This document shows, one piece after another, positions 8,100 through 17,855 of a DNA stretch of 64,000 nt. The position numbers were made by a program, and so were the translations under genes. Under the pieces are notes generated by a model. That model was not told the origin of the DNA. It worked only from the letters and a program-made list of their open reading frames with translations, and searched no databases. Position 1 is the first letter of the stretch. The number at the start of each line of letters is the position of its first letter. The stretch is from Agromyces ramosus (GTDB taxonomy: Bacteria > Actinomycetota > Actinomycetes > Actinomycetales > Microbacteriaceae). The DNA lies in contig NZ_JAUSYY010000001.1 of assembly GCF_030817175.1 (NCBI RefSeq), forward strand, positions 1,116,001-1,180,000, given 5' to 3'.

Positions 8100-8345
8100 T
8101 CAGCGGTCACCCTGCAGTGGCGAGAGGTCGTCGTCGACCGGCGTCTCGCTGGTGCCAGAGCAGAGGCCGTCGGGCAGCCGATCGCGGATCCACGCGGATG
8201 ACTGGCACACCTCGCTCGAAGGCAGCCGGACGTGATTGGATCCGGATCCCTTGCCGTTGTCGGATCCCCCGTCGGTCAGGCCGCACCCGGCCAGCACGGC
8301 CACGGCCACAGCGGCCGGGAGGACGAGGAACGCGCGTGCGTTCAT
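8100..8345 (-). CDS. Small secreted lipoprotein
   Basis: An 81-residue protein whose signal peptide (MNARAFLVLPAAVAVAVLAG) ends in a lipobox, LAGC at about residues 18-21. A short mature part of ~60 residues follows, with two further Cys residues (EVCQSS, GLCSGT) that could form a disulphide. The start at 8345 is favoured by AAGGAAGGAAC just upstream; longer in-frame starts lack this. No family is recognised. It diverges from the large LAL regulator gene and faces the terminator at 8063-8090. Confidence 0.7.
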   Translation of the reverse strand: MNARAFLVLPAAVAVAVLAGCGLTDGGSDNGKGSGSNHVRLPSSEVCQSSAWIRDRLPDGLCSGTSETPVDDDLSPLQGDR

Positions 8346-8511
8346 GATGATGTTCCTTCCTTCGGTGCGAGCTCCGGCTGGAGCATCGCTGACCTCACGG
8401 TAGGAAGGCAGCGACGGCGCCACATGACGAGGGCCGACCATCTTCGGCCGCACGCGGGAGTAGTCAATTCGGATCATCGCCGCAGCCACCACAGCGCACT
8501 ATCGTGAGCAG

Positions 8512-11403
8512 ATGCGGGAATGGTCCGCCCCGGCACTCCCGGCGGGCTGGACGACATCCGGGCAGCCGCCGTTCATCGCTCGACACGAAGAGGTCGCAGC
8601 GCTCGAGTCGGCGTGGGCCGACGCAGTCGGCGGTGCCGGCCGCGCGGTCTTCGTGAGCGGCGAGCCCGGCTCGGGAAAGTCGCGGCTCGTGAGCGAGGTC
8701 TGCATTCGGCTCCGCGAAAGCGGCGCTGCGGTGCTGGCCGGGTCGTGCATCCAGGAGCTCGGCACACCGTTCGAACCCTTCGACGAGCCGCTCCGAGTGC
8801 TGCTTCCGGCGTACCGGGCGCAGGCAGTGAACCCGTCCGACGTGGAATCGGGCGAGCTGCTGGAGCGGGTACTCGAGCGAACCGGGCAGGATGCCGCCGA
8901 CCGGTCGATGGGTCAGGAGCGCGTGTTCGCCGCGGTGATCGACGTGCTGCGCGCCGCGGCAATGTCGCGCCCTCTGGTGTTGGCTCTCGACGACCTGCAC
9001 TGGGCGGGGCCGGCGGCGATTCAGCTGCTCAGCCGGGTGGTCGAGGGCGCCGCCGACGCCAAGGTGCTGCTCCTCGGCACCCTTCGGAACGCGCCGCCGG
9101 ACCGGTCGGACGCACTGGCCGACACGCTCGCGTCGCTCTCCCGGCTGCGCGGTGTGCTGCGCCTCGACCTCGATCCCTTCACCGTCGAGGAGATCACCGA
9201 CTACGTCGCGATCCGCGCCGGCCTCTCGCGCGCCGGTGCTCGCGAGTCGGCCGAACTGCTCCGCGAGCTCACGGGCGGCAATCCGTTCCTCCTCCGAGCC
9301 ATGTGGCGTCCGGTCGTCGAGGCGGAGCGTCAGGGCGACCAACGCGTGATCGAACTTCCCGACTCTGTCAGCGACATCGTGCGGTCTCGCATCGCGACGC
9401 TCGACCTCGCCCAGCGCTCGGTGCTCGGGCTCGCCGCGGTGCTCGGTGAAGAAGTCGATCTGGGCGAGGTGATCGGCATCAGCGCGACATCCGTCGAAGT
9501 CACACTCGAGGCGATGGATGCGGCAGTGCGCACCCGCCTGATCGAGCCACCGCGTGTGCCGGGCGACCGCTACCGGTTCGCGCACGCCATCGCACGACAG
9601 GCGGTCATCGATCTCATGCCGGGCACCGATGTGCTACGCACCCACGCGCGCATCGCGCAGGTGCTCGAGGCGGAATTCCCCGCAGCGCCACGGCTCATCC
9701 AGCGCCTGGCCCACCACTACTCGGCCGCACGTGCACTCGGGTTCGGAGACCGTGCGGTCACCTACCTCGTTCGAGCCGCACAACTCGCACAGGACCGAGT
9801 CGCCTACGAGGATGCGGGCCGGTTGTTCGAGCGCGCGTCGGAGATCACGCCCGACGCCGACGAGCGCGCCGAGTTGCTCCTACGGTCGGCGGCGAGCTGG
9901 CACATGGCGGCGGACACTCCGCAGGCACGGAGGCTCTACGAGCGGGTGACTGTGGAGTCGGGCAACCCGCGGCTGCGGGTCCGGGCGGCGATCGGGTACG
10001 AGGACGCGTCATGGCGGCCGGGCCTGCCCGGACATCGTGCACTCGAGCTGCTGTCGAGGGCGCTGGCCTCGGTCCCTCCCGACGAGACGGACTCGCTGTA
10101 CATCGAGGCGCTCGGGTCCGTCGCACGGGCGACGGCGTTCACCGGCGCGATCGACGAGGCCGAGCTGATCGGCGATCGGGCAGTCGAGCTCGCGCGGACC
10201 CGCGACGATCCGCACGTGCTGATCGCCGTGCTGCGCTCGACGAGCTCGATGACCCTCCGACCGAGCAGCGTCGCGAAGCGACAGGACCGGGTGAGGGAAT
10301 TGCTGCCACTGGTGCGGCCGACGGGAACGGAGTGGATCGGGGCGGCCGCGGTACAGTTCGGAGGGAACGCCTACCTCCTCGGCGACCGTGCCGGCATGGA
10401 CCAAGCAGAGCGCGACTGCGTGGAGCTGGGTCGGCGGTGGAGCCGCCACCACTGGGACTACTGGGTCGGTTGCGTGCGTTTTCTCCGCGCCCTCATCGCC
10501 GGCCGCCTTGACGATGCGGCGACCGCCTGCCAGAACGTGCAGCGCCATGAGAGCTCGTTCCGGTCCGACGCCACCGCGAGCGCGACGGCACTGCAGAGCT
10601 ACATGGTGCGCCGTGAGTCGGGTCGGGTCGAGCGCGTGCGGCCGCTCATCTCCGGCACTGAGTCGGCGGCCGAACACTGGGCCCCGGGGCTGCTGGCGAT
10701 CTACACGGAACTGGGGCTCAGCGAGCCCGCCAGCCGGACGCTCGACTGGATGCTCGAGCAGGTCGGGCCGGATGCTGGGAACTCGAGCGACTGGCCGGGG
10801 CGCCTCGCGTTCATGACCGAGGCCGCGATCTGGCTCGAGGATGTCCGTGCTGCCGAACGCCTCCACCCGTGGCTGTCGGACTACACGGGCCTCAACCTCA
10901 TGTCGGGACTCTTCGTCGCTCCGTTCGGACCCGCCGACCTCTATCTCGGCAGGCTCGAGTCGCTCCTCGGCATCGGCTCGCCGGGCGTGCGCTTCGAACG
11001 CGCCCTCGAACTCGCCGAGCGGAGTGACGCCGCACTCCACTTCGCCCGTACGCTCGGCGCGACCGCTGAGCACCTGCGCCGCACGGACCCGAGCTCAGAG
11101 GAGGCGTCGGCTTTCGCGGCCCGCGCCCGAGCGATTGCCGAGCCCGCCGGAATGGTCAAGGTGCTGCGTGAGCTCGACGTGGGCACCGCGGCATCCGCCC
11201 CCGAGGCAGCGGGCGGACTCACCGCGCGTGAATGCGAAGTCATCGCGCTCATCGCCCAGGGCAGGAGCAATCGCGACATCGCCGCACAGCTCGTGATCAG
11301 CGAGCACACTGCGGCGAATCACGTGCGCAACATCCTGACGAAGATCGGCGCGGTAAACCGCACCCAGGCGGCGATGTTCGCGCGCGAGCGCGGCCTGACC
11401 TGA
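8512..11403 (+). CDS. LAL-type LuxR transcriptional regulator (MalT-like STAND ATPase)
   Basis: This 963-residue protein has an N-terminal AAA/STAND ATPase with Walker A GEPGSGKS (50-57) and a Walker-B-like VLALDDLHW. A long helical TPR-like sensor region follows. The C-terminal LuxR helix-turn-helix at ~903-963 begins LTARECEVIALIAQGRSN. Such regulators bind an inducer plus ATP, multimerise and activate transcription. The start has no SD site but TATCGT lies 6 nt upstream, consistent with a leaderless transcript. It is 116 bp before a flavoprotein gene, which is a plausible target. Confidence 0.9.
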   Translation: MREWSAPALPAGWTTSGQPPFIARHEEVAALESAWADAVGGAGRAVFVSGEPGSGKSRLVSEVCIRLRESGAAVLAGSCIQELGTPFEPFDEPLRVLLPAYRAQAVNPSDVESGELLERVLERTGQDAADRSMGQERVFAAVIDVLRAAAMSRPLVLALDDLHWAGPAAIQLLSRVVEGAADAKVLLLGTLRNAPPDRSDALADTLASLSRLRGVLRLDLDPFTVEEITDYVAIRAGLSRAGARESAELLRELTGGNPFLLRAMWRPVVEAERQGDQRVIELPDSVSDIVRSRIATLDLAQRSVLGLAAVLGEEVDLGEVIGISATSVEVTLEAMDAAVRTRLIEPPRVPGDRYRFAHAIARQAVIDLMPGTDVLRTHARIAQVLEAEFPAAPRLIQRLAHHYSAARALGFGDRAVTYLVRAAQLAQDRVAYEDAGRLFERASEITPDADERAELLLRSAASWHMAADTPQARRLYERVTVESGNPRLRVRAAIGYEDASWRPGLPGHRALELLSRALASVPPDETDSLYIEALGSVARATAFTGAIDEAELIGDRAVELARTRDDPHVLIAVLRSTSSMTLRPSSVAKRQDRVRELLPLVRPTGTEWIGAAAVQFGGNAYLLGDRAGMDQAERDCVELGRRWSRHHWDYWVGCVRFLRALIAGRLDDAATACQNVQRHESSFRSDATASATALQSYMVRRESGRVERVRPLISGTESAAEHWAPGLLAIYTELGLSEPASRTLDWMLEQVGPDAGNSSDWPGRLAFMTEAAIWLEDVRAAERLHPWLSDYTGLNLMSGLFVAPFGPADLYLGRLESLLGIGSPGVRFERALELAERSDAALHFARTLGATAEHLRRTDPSSEEASAFAARARAIAEPAGMVKVLRELDVGTAASAPEAAGGLTARECEVIALIAQGRSNRDIAAQLVISEHTAANHVRNILTKIGAVNRTQAAMFARERGLT

Positions 11404-11519
11404 GGCGGCTCGACTCGACCCCTCGCCCGGCCTTGACAGCGCACGTGGGCGGTGGAAACGTCACCCCTAGATGCGCGCTCCGGCACGTTCCGCGGCATCA
11501 ATGATCAGGAGGCATCCTC

Positions 11520-12935
11520 ATGCAGAACTCAGCCCCGAGGGCAAGTGCGACGCTCGAGATCGGACCGGCCTTCCAAGGCCAGCAGTTCAGCCCGGGAGAC
11601 GACGGCTACGACGCCGCTCGTGCCGTCTACAACGGGATGGTCGACAAACGCCCTGCGTTGATCGCGCGCTGCACCGGAACGGCCGACGTCGTCGACGCCG
11701 TCGCACTCGCTCGCGAGGGGAAGCTGCCGTTGGCCGTGCGCTGCGGCGGTCACAGCGTGGCCGGCAACGGTGTCAGCGACGGGGGCGTCCTGATCGACCT
11801 GTCGGGGATGAAAGGCGTTCACGTCGATCCCGACGCGCGCGTCGCGCGTGCGAACGGAGGGGTGCTCTGGGGCGAGTTCGACCGCGAGACCCAGTTGTTC
11901 GGCCTCGCGACGCCGGGCGGCCGAGTCACGACCACCGGCGTGGGAGGCTTCACACTCGGCGGTGGCTACGGCTGGCTCTCTACCAAGTGGGGCCTCGCGT
12001 GCGACAACCTCATCTCGGCACAGGTCGTGACTGCCGATGGCCGCGTGGTCACGGCGAGCGCCGACGAGAACGCCGACCTGCTGTGGGGCCTGCGTGGCGG
12101 TGGGGGCAACTTCGGTGTGGTGACGTCGTACGAGTTCCAGCTGCACGAACTGGACCCGACCGTCATGGCGGGGCTGGTGGTGCATCCGCTCGACGACGCC
12201 GTCGAGATCGGCCGCGCCTGGCGCGACTGGGTCGAGGCCGCACCGCCCGAGGTGGGCAGCTCGCTCGTCGTCTTCATCGCGCCGCCCGAGCCGTTCATTC
12301 CCGCTGAACTGCAGGGGAAGCCGGCGCTCATGATTCTGGCCATGTTCGCGGGCGACGCCGACGAGGGCGAGGCGGTGCTCCGGCCGCTCAAGGAGCAGAT
12401 CGGCCCGCCGGCGGTCGACGCGATCGACCGCATGCCGTACACCGCCTTCCAGACGATCGTCGACGGGTTCTCCCCGAAGGGCTGGTTGAACTACCACCGT
12501 GGCGAGCATCTCGTGGCGCTGAGCGACGACGCCATTGCCGCCCACGTCGAGCACGGCCGGCGAGTCAAGAGCCCCATGAGTTACTCCGTCGTGTTCCACC
12601 ATGGCGGCGCGATCAGCGCGGTCGACGAGGAGGCCACGGCCTCCAGTGATCGGGATGCGCCGTACATGTGGCATCCGATCGCCGCGTGGACCGACCCGGC
12701 CGACTCCGAGCGTGAGATCAACTGGGTCCGCGAATCCTCGGCGGCGATGGCACCGTTCACGACGGGCGGCGTCTACCTCAACTTCGAGCCCGACGTCGGC
12801 GAAGCGCAGGTACGCGCCGGCTTCAGCGCGGAGTCGTACGACCGGCTCGTGGCGCTCAAGGACCGCTGGGATCCCGAGAACCTGTTCCACATCAACCCGA
12901 ACATCCCCCCGTCCCGCCAGCCTGCAAACACCTGA
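11520..12935 (+). CDS. FAD-linked oxidoreductase, berberine-bridge-enzyme type (1)
   Basis: This 471-residue flavoprotein has a PCMH-type FAD-binding N-terminal half. RCGGHS at 74-79 supplies His78 for 8-alpha-N-histidyl FAD attachment. GGFTLGGGYGWL and the LRGGGGNFG motif follow, and the BBE C-terminal segment LFHINPNIPP ends the protein. The Cys used for a second flavin bond in bicovalent members is not present at the expected site before GVGGFTLGGG, so I predict a single bond. The start has AGGAGG upstream. The substrate is unknown; relatives oxidise sugars, alkaloids or polyketide intermediates. Confidence 0.9.
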   Translation: MQNSAPRASATLEIGPAFQGQQFSPGDDGYDAARAVYNGMVDKRPALIARCTGTADVVDAVALAREGKLPLAVRCGGHSVAGNGVSDGGVLIDLSGMKGVHVDPDARVARANGGVLWGEFDRETQLFGLATPGGRVTTTGVGGFTLGGGYGWLSTKWGLACDNLISAQVVTADGRVVTASADENADLLWGLRGGGGNFGVVTSYEFQLHELDPTVMAGLVVHPLDDAVEIGRAWRDWVEAAPPEVGSSLVVFIAPPEPFIPAELQGKPALMILAMFAGDADEGEAVLRPLKEQIGPPAVDAIDRMPYTAFQTIVDGFSPKGWLNYHRGEHLVALSDDAIAAHVEHGRRVKSPMSYSVVFHHGGAISAVDEEATASSDRDAPYMWHPIAAWTDPADSEREINWVRESSAAMAPFTTGGVYLNFEPDVGEAQVRAGFSAESYDRLVALKDRWDPENLFHINPNIPPSRQPANT

Positions 12936-12951
12936 CGGGCGGCCGGACCGA

Positions 12952-13224
12952 CTAGACGACGCCGGCGAGCGTGCCGCTCGGCATCATGCGGCCGTCGACC
13001 TCGGTGATGACGTCGGCGGGGATTCCCGCGCGCACTGCCGCCGCCCGGATCGCCTCGATCGACGGCGCCTCGTACAGGCAGTAGCTCCTGCGGCGATCGA
13101 CGGAGAGAAACGAGTAGAGCCACCGCACGTCTTCCTCGTCGTTGATGAGGTTGAGGCCTGGAGCGGCTTCGAGTGGAACGGGAACGTCTTCGGCGTAGTT
13201 CCGTTCGATGATGAAATACGGCAT
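12952..13224 (-). CDS. DUF4242 family protein
   Basis: This 90-residue ferredoxin-like protein begins MPYFIIERNYAEDV and contains WLYSFLSVDRRRSYCLYEAP. Both segments are characteristic of DUF4242, a family that includes a nickel-binding Streptomyces protein. The ATG at 13224 is preferred over an upstream ATG because AAAGGGGA lies at normal spacing. It is convergent with the first flavoprotein gene. Its function is not known. Confidence 0.8.
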   Translation of the reverse strand: MPYFIIERNYAEDVPVPLEAAPGLNLINDEEDVRWLYSFLSVDRRRSYCLYEAPSIEAIRAAAVRAGIPADVITEVDGRMMPSGTLAGVV

Positions 13225-13297
13225 ATGCGATCCCCTTTGACGCATCTACCAGACAGGGTACGCCCGATCCAGTGATGCGGCACCGGCGCGGAGACGC

Positions 13298-14359
13298 TCA
13301 GCGCGACAACGGCGGCGACGCCGCCACCCGCGCGCCCTCGCCCATCCCATCGAGCAGCTCCCGCAGCGCCGAGGTCGAGCTGCGGCGCGGCTCCCACCCG
13401 AGCACCGAGCGGGCGCGCGCGGTCGACATCACCGGCACGTTCGTCGCGATGTCGATCCAGCCCGGGTCGGATGCCTGCAGGCGGAGCATCCACGTCACTG
13501 ACACGATCGCCCGCAGCACCGCGCGCCGCAGCGGCACGACCCGTCGCGCCCCGAAGACCTCGCCGAGCGCCACGGGATCGAGCACCGGCTCGCCCGCAAC
13601 ATTGAACGCCCCGCCGGCACGTTGTTCGATGATGCGCGCGAACGCGTCGGCGAGGTCATCGGCGTGCACCGCCTGCGACACCACCTGCACCGGAACGGCC
13701 AGCATCGGCAGCCGCACCCGCCCGAGCCAGCGTTTCGGCACGAGCCCGCCGATGAACAGCCGCCCGACCGAGCTCGCCGCGTCGTGTTGGAACACGAGCC
13801 CCGGGCGCACGCGAGCGACCAAGATCTGCGGATGCCGTGCCTCGAACTCGTCCATCGCCCGCTCGTTCGCGGCCTTGTGCCGGCTGTAGTGCGAGGTGTG
13901 CACGCCGCCGGTCGGCCAGTCCTCGCCGACGCGCGAGCCCTTCGGCCCGCGACTGTACGCACCCACCGATGACGAGACGATCACGTGCGGCACCCCGGCG
14001 GATGCCGCGGCGGCCAGCAGGTTGCGTTGCCCGACGACGTTCGTCGCCCACAGCTCCCGCTCCCGGTGGTTCGGCTGCAGCAGCCAGGCCAGGTGCACGA
14101 CCGCATCGGCGCCGGCGAGGATGGCGGTGAGCCGCTCGACCGCGTCGGGCGCGGCGACATCCGCTCGGTGCCATTCGACGCCGGAGTACGGGGCGACCGT
14201 CGCATCGGGCAGGCGGCGGGCGACGCCGACGAGCTCGTGAGTGTCGGCAGCCGCCGCAGGGCCGGCGGTGTCGCGGTCCGGGCGATCGCCGCCTCCGTGC
14301 AGTCGGCGCAGTATCGCGGTGCCGATGTTGCCGGTCGCTCCAACGATGACGATGCGCAT
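13298..14359 (-). CDS. NAD-dependent epimerase/dehydratase (extended SDR)
   Basis: This 353-residue extended SDR has the NAD-binding GATGNIG at residues 7-13. The active-site YSRHKAANE supplies Tyr and Lys in YxxxK, preceded by the VSSSVGAY strand carrying the catalytic Ser. The start at 14359 has GGAGGC upstream. The protein could be a nucleotide-sugar epimerase or a dihydroflavonol-reductase-like enzyme; sequence alone does not decide. It lies between two paralogous BBE-type flavoproteins, one divergent. Confidence 0.85.
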   Translation of the reverse strand: MRIVIVGATGNIGTAILRRLHGGGDRPDRDTAGPAAAADTHELVGVARRLPDATVAPYSGVEWHRADVAAPDAVERLTAILAGADAVVHLAWLLQPNHRERELWATNVVGQRNLLAAAASAGVPHVIVSSSVGAYSRGPKGSRVGEDWPTGGVHTSHYSRHKAANERAMDEFEARHPQILVARVRPGLVFQHDAASSVGRLFIGGLVPKRWLGRVRLPMLAVPVQVVSQAVHADDLADAFARIIEQRAGGAFNVAGEPVLDPVALGEVFGARRVVPLRRAVLRAIVSVTWMLRLQASDPGWIDIATNVPVMSTARARSVLGWEPRRSSTSALRELLDGMGEGARVAASPPLSR

Positions 14360-14491
14360 GGATGCCTCCGCTCGCGTAGTGGGCACGCTACGTCACGATG
14401 GCGCCGGCGTCCGCGGGGTTGACGCGTCGGCGCGCAGCGGTCATCGACCGTAACGCTGGTGGGCACGGGACCCGAGGAGTAGCTTGGCGGG

Positions 14492-15880
14492 ATGGCCGTG
14501 GCGGTCGATGCAGCCGCGTACAGGGAACTCGAATCCGGGTTCACTGGTGAGCTGGTGCGGCCGACCGACGCCTCCTTCGAGAGGCTCCGGAAGGTCTGGA
14601 ACGGCTCGATCGATCGCCATCCTGCCCTGATCGCTCGGTGCGCCGGAGCTGACGACATCGCAGCTGCGACGCAGTTCGCACGCCGCACTGGCCTCCCCAT
14701 CGCCGTTCGCGGCGGCGGTCACAGCTTTCCCGGGCTCTCGGTGTGCGACGACGGAATCGTGATCGACCTCGCGCCGATGAAGGGCACCACCGTCGATCCC
14801 GAGGCGCGCACGGTACGCGTGCAGGCCGGGGCGCTGCTCGGCGAGCTCGATCGTGCGACGCAACCCTTCGGGCTCGCGGTGCCGAGCGGCATCGTCACGC
14901 ACACCGGCGTGGCCGGCCTCACGCTCGGCGGCGGCATCGGGTGGGTCATGCGAAAGCACGGCCTGAGCATCGACCAGCTGTCGTCGGTCGAGCTCATCAC
15001 CGCCGAAGGCGAGCGCGTCATCGCGAGCGAGGCCGAGAACGACGATCTCTTCTGGGGAGTGCGCGGTGGCGGAGGCAACTTCGGCATCGTCACCGCGTTC
15101 GACTTCAACCTCTGCGAGGTCGGCCCGACCGTCGTCGCCGGGCCCATCTTCTGGCCCATCGAGCAGTCGCCGCAGGTTCTCCGCTTCTATCGCGATTGGA
15201 TCGCCGACGCGCCTGACGAGCTGATGACCATCGTGATGCATCGCAAGGCGCCGCCGCTCCCGTTCGTTCCCCCCGAGCTGCACGGCAAGCTCATCGTCGG
15301 TGTGGTCTGCTGCTACACGGGGCCGGTCGAGGAGGGCGAGCGCGTCGTGCGCCCCATCAAGGACTTCGGTTCACCGGTGCTCGACCTCTGCGTGCCGAAG
15401 CCCTTCGTCGACCATCAGGCGATGTTCGACCCCTCCTTCCCGCCCGGTCGCTGGTACTACTTCCGCTCTTGCGACGTAGCCGAGCTGACCGACGAGGTCA
15501 TCGACATCACTGTCGAACACACGAGGCGCATCCAGTCGCCGCTGACGAGCTTCCCCATCTGGCAGCTCGGCGGCGCGGTGGCGAGGGTCGGCGATGGCGA
15601 GACCGCGTTCAACGGCCGCGGCGGCGGGCACACCTTCAACATCAACGCGGCAACAGAGACGGCCGAAGGCTTCGATGTCGAACGCGAATGGGTCCGCGAT
15701 TTCTGGTCGGCCCTGAAGCCCTTCCACACGAGCGTCTACACGAACTTCCTCATGGAGGAGGGCGAGGAACGCATCCGCCAGGCCTACGGGCCGGAGAAGT
15801 ACGACCGCCTCAAGGCGCTCAAGCGCAAGTACGACCCCGGCAACCTCTTCCGGCTCAACCAGAACATCCCGCCGGACTGA
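14492..15880 (+). CDS. FAD-linked oxidoreductase, berberine-bridge-enzyme type (2)
   Basis: A 462-residue paralogue of the protein at 11520. It has RGGGHS with the flavin-linking His at 77, HTGVAGLTLGGGIGWV, FWGVRGGGGNFG and the C-terminal BBE segment LFRLNQNIPPD. As in its paralogue, no second flavin-linking Cys is seen. The start has no SD site but TAGCTT 6 nt upstream, suggesting a leaderless mRNA. Two such enzymes around an epimerase and a DUF4242 gene suggest a small-molecule modification cluster, but no scaffold-forming enzyme is present. Confidence 0.9.
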   Translation: MAVAVDAAAYRELESGFTGELVRPTDASFERLRKVWNGSIDRHPALIARCAGADDIAAATQFARRTGLPIAVRGGGHSFPGLSVCDDGIVIDLAPMKGTTVDPEARTVRVQAGALLGELDRATQPFGLAVPSGIVTHTGVAGLTLGGGIGWVMRKHGLSIDQLSSVELITAEGERVIASEAENDDLFWGVRGGGGNFGIVTAFDFNLCEVGPTVVAGPIFWPIEQSPQVLRFYRDWIADAPDELMTIVMHRKAPPLPFVPPELHGKLIVGVVCCYTGPVEEGERVVRPIKDFGSPVLDLCVPKPFVDHQAMFDPSFPPGRWYYFRSCDVAELTDEVIDITVEHTRRIQSPLTSFPIWQLGGAVARVGDGETAFNGRGGGHTFNINAATETAEGFDVEREWVRDFWSALKPFHTSVYTNFLMEEGEERIRQAYGPEKYDRLKALKRKYDPGNLFRLNQNIPPD

Positions 15881-15991
15881 GGTCTGGGGCCGACTGCATG
15901 GGCAGTCATGCGGCGCTTCCTCACCCTCGCCGCACCCACGGCAGGTCGGTACCCTGAACGTGGAACCAGACCGGAGAGGGTGGTGAGTTCC

Positions 15992-16261
15992 ATGGATGCG
16001 ACGAAGCACTGGAGCATCACTGTCGACATCGACGAAGAAGACGACACCACGCTGGCGAACGTCAGCCTGCGCACGCCCGCGGGTCGGGATGTGACCGGCG
16101 TCGGCCAAGCGCAGCGCAACCCGCACGATCCGAGCGTGCCCGAGATCGGCGACGAGCTCGCGGTGGCACGCGCGTTGCGCAACCTCGCCGAGCGACTGCT
16201 GCACACGACGGAGAAGGACATCAAAGGCGCCACCGGGGAGTCGGCGCACCTGCACCGATAA
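15992..16261 (+). CDS. DUF1876 family protein
   Basis: This 89-residue protein begins MDATKHWSITVDIDEEDD and contains GVGQAQRNPHDPSVPEIGDE and ARALRNLAERLL. This is the compact dsRBD-like fold of DUF1876, an actinobacterial family of unknown function. The ATG at 15992 follows GGTGAG; an upstream in-frame ATG is not used by relatives. It is convergent with the GTPase gene. Confidence 0.82.
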   Translation: MDATKHWSITVDIDEEDDTTLANVSLRTPAGRDVTGVGQAQRNPHDPSVPEIGDELAVARALRNLAERLLHTTEKDIKGATGESAHLHR

Positions 16262-16316
16262 TGCCGAGCGGCCCGGCCGATTGCAACGCCGGATGCCGCA
16301 GCAACCGATGACTCAC

Positions 16317-17855
16317 TCACATCGTGGTCGTGTCCGAGCCACGGTCATCGTCGAGCGCGCCCGGGTAGAGCGCATCGAGCAGCTCGAGCGGAAGATCACC
16401 GAGCACCTCCTCGAGCTCGAGCCGAAGCGGCTCATCGCCCTCGCCGCGTCGGCCCCAGATCACCGCGAGCCGATCCCGCTCGGCGACGACCGCCTCGACG
16501 ACCATCGGCCGCCAGTGCGGCGGGTACTCGCCCTCGCGCCACGCGCCGCGCCCGCGCCCGTAGTGCGCGACGGCGAGGTAGCGCAGCAGCGCCGAGGTCA
16601 CGAGCCCGTCGAGGAACGCCTCCTCCCAGCGCAGGCTCGACTCGCTCCGTCCGCGCACGACGTTGACGCCCTGCGCCACGCCCGCGCCGCCGAGCGCACC
16701 GAGGATGGCGCCGGCGACCATGCCTGCACCGAAGGTGAGACCGCCGGCCATCAGGTCGGCGCCGAGGCCGGTGAGCGCGCCCGAGACCACGCCGCCCAGC
16801 GCGGCCGTGCGGGTCGCGTCGAGCGGCTCGTCGACGTGGATGTCGCCGGCGACGCGCTCGAGCACCTCGTCGGCGGCCCGCCCCTCGAGGCGGTGGATCG
16901 CGATGAGCCGCTCCATGCCCTGCCGCAGGTCGGCCTGCAGGCGGGCGCTCAGCTGCTCCGCGGCATCCGTTCGCGCCTGGGATCGTGCCGGGCTCGGCAG
17001 TCCCAGCGACCCGCCGACCCGCTTCGCGAGCGATTCCGACGACGACGGAGGGGTCAGCGTCACGCGATCGGCGGCGGCGCGCGCGATCGGTCCGGCGAGC
17101 GCGGACATCGCCGCGTCGAACTCGCCCATGCGCAGGTCGCGCCAGGCGGCTGAGAGCCGTGCGAAGGCCGACCGCGAGGCATCCGGAACCAGCGGTTCGA
17201 TCGCGTCGAACAGCGTGAACTCCTGCACCCAGCAGCGCGCGAAGGCGTCGAAGGCGAGCACGTCGCGCACGTTGGTCGAGGGGCCGAGCGCGGCACGCCA
17301 GCGCGCGGCATCCGCCTCTTCGGCCGCCCGCTCGCGCGGCGGCCCGGTCTGGTTGAGCAGCACAAGCACGGGCTTGCCGATCCACTCGAGCACCTCGAGC
17401 TCGGGGGCGAGGTAGCCGGCGTCGGCTGGCGCCTCGGCCGCGTTCACGAGGTAGAGCACGACGTCGGCCTGCTCGGCGACGTTGCGCACCGCGAGCTGGC
17501 TGAGCCAGAGCGCGCGGTCTTGGTAGCGGTCCCACACCTGCGACAGGAACCAGCCGATGGGGTTACGGTCCTGCCGCAGCCGGCGCGCGAGCCGCACGCT
17601 GTCGCCGAAGCCGGGGGTGTCCCACAGCGTGAGCAGGTCGCCCTCGGTCGTCTGCACGAGCGGGAACGGCGTCGACTCGGCGGTCACGTGCGGGGCGTCG
17701 CGCACCTCGCCGACGTCGCGTCCGAGCAGCGTGCGCGCGAGCGTCGTCTTGCCCGCGTTGGTGTGCGAGATGAGGGAGAGCGAGACAGCGCCAGCGTCGA
17801 GGCCGGGCACGTCGGGCGCGCGATCGGGCCCAGCGGATGCCGCGTCGTCGCTCAT
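16317..17855 (-). CDS. GTPase of the DUF3482 type, partner of the DUF2868 membrane protein
   Basis: This 512-residue P-loop GTPase has a G1 motif SHTNAGKT at 30-37 (Ser replaces the first Gly), G3 WDTPGFGDS and a G4-like NQTG. A helical C-terminal half follows, with a Gly/Ala-rich, probably membrane-inserting segment around 345-390 (GLTFGAGMVAGAILGALGG). Its start overlaps the stop of the DUF2868 gene by 4 nt. The two families commonly occur as a pair, so a membrane-associated GTPase complex is likely. Its cellular role is unknown. Confidence 0.82.
   Translation of the reverse strand: MSDDAASAGPDRAPDVPGLDAGAVSLSLISHTNAGKTTLARTLLGRDVGEVRDAPHVTAESTPFPLVQTTEGDLLTLWDTPGFGDSVRLARRLRQDRNPIGWFLSQVWDRYQDRALWLSQLAVRNVAEQADVVLYLVNAAEAPADAGYLAPELEVLEWIGKPVLVLLNQTGPPRERAAEEADAARWRAALGPSTNVRDVLAFDAFARCWVQEFTLFDAIEPLVPDASRSAFARLSAAWRDLRMGEFDAAMSALAGPIARAAADRVTLTPPSSSESLAKRVGGSLGLPSPARSQARTDAAEQLSARLQADLRQGMERLIAIHRLEGRAADEVLERVAGDIHVDEPLDATRTAALGGVVSGALTGLGADLMAGGLTFGAGMVAGAILGALGGAGVAQGVNVVRGRSESSLRWEEAFLDGLVTSALLRYLAVAHYGRGRGAWREGEYPPHWRPMVVEAVVAERDRLAVIWGRRGEGDEPLRLELEEVLGDLPLELLDALYPGALDDDRGSDTTTM

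Noticed and set aside
8464..9585. Minus-strand frame opposite the LAL regulator
   Set aside because: Antisense to the Walker A ATPase domain; no homology-like segments.
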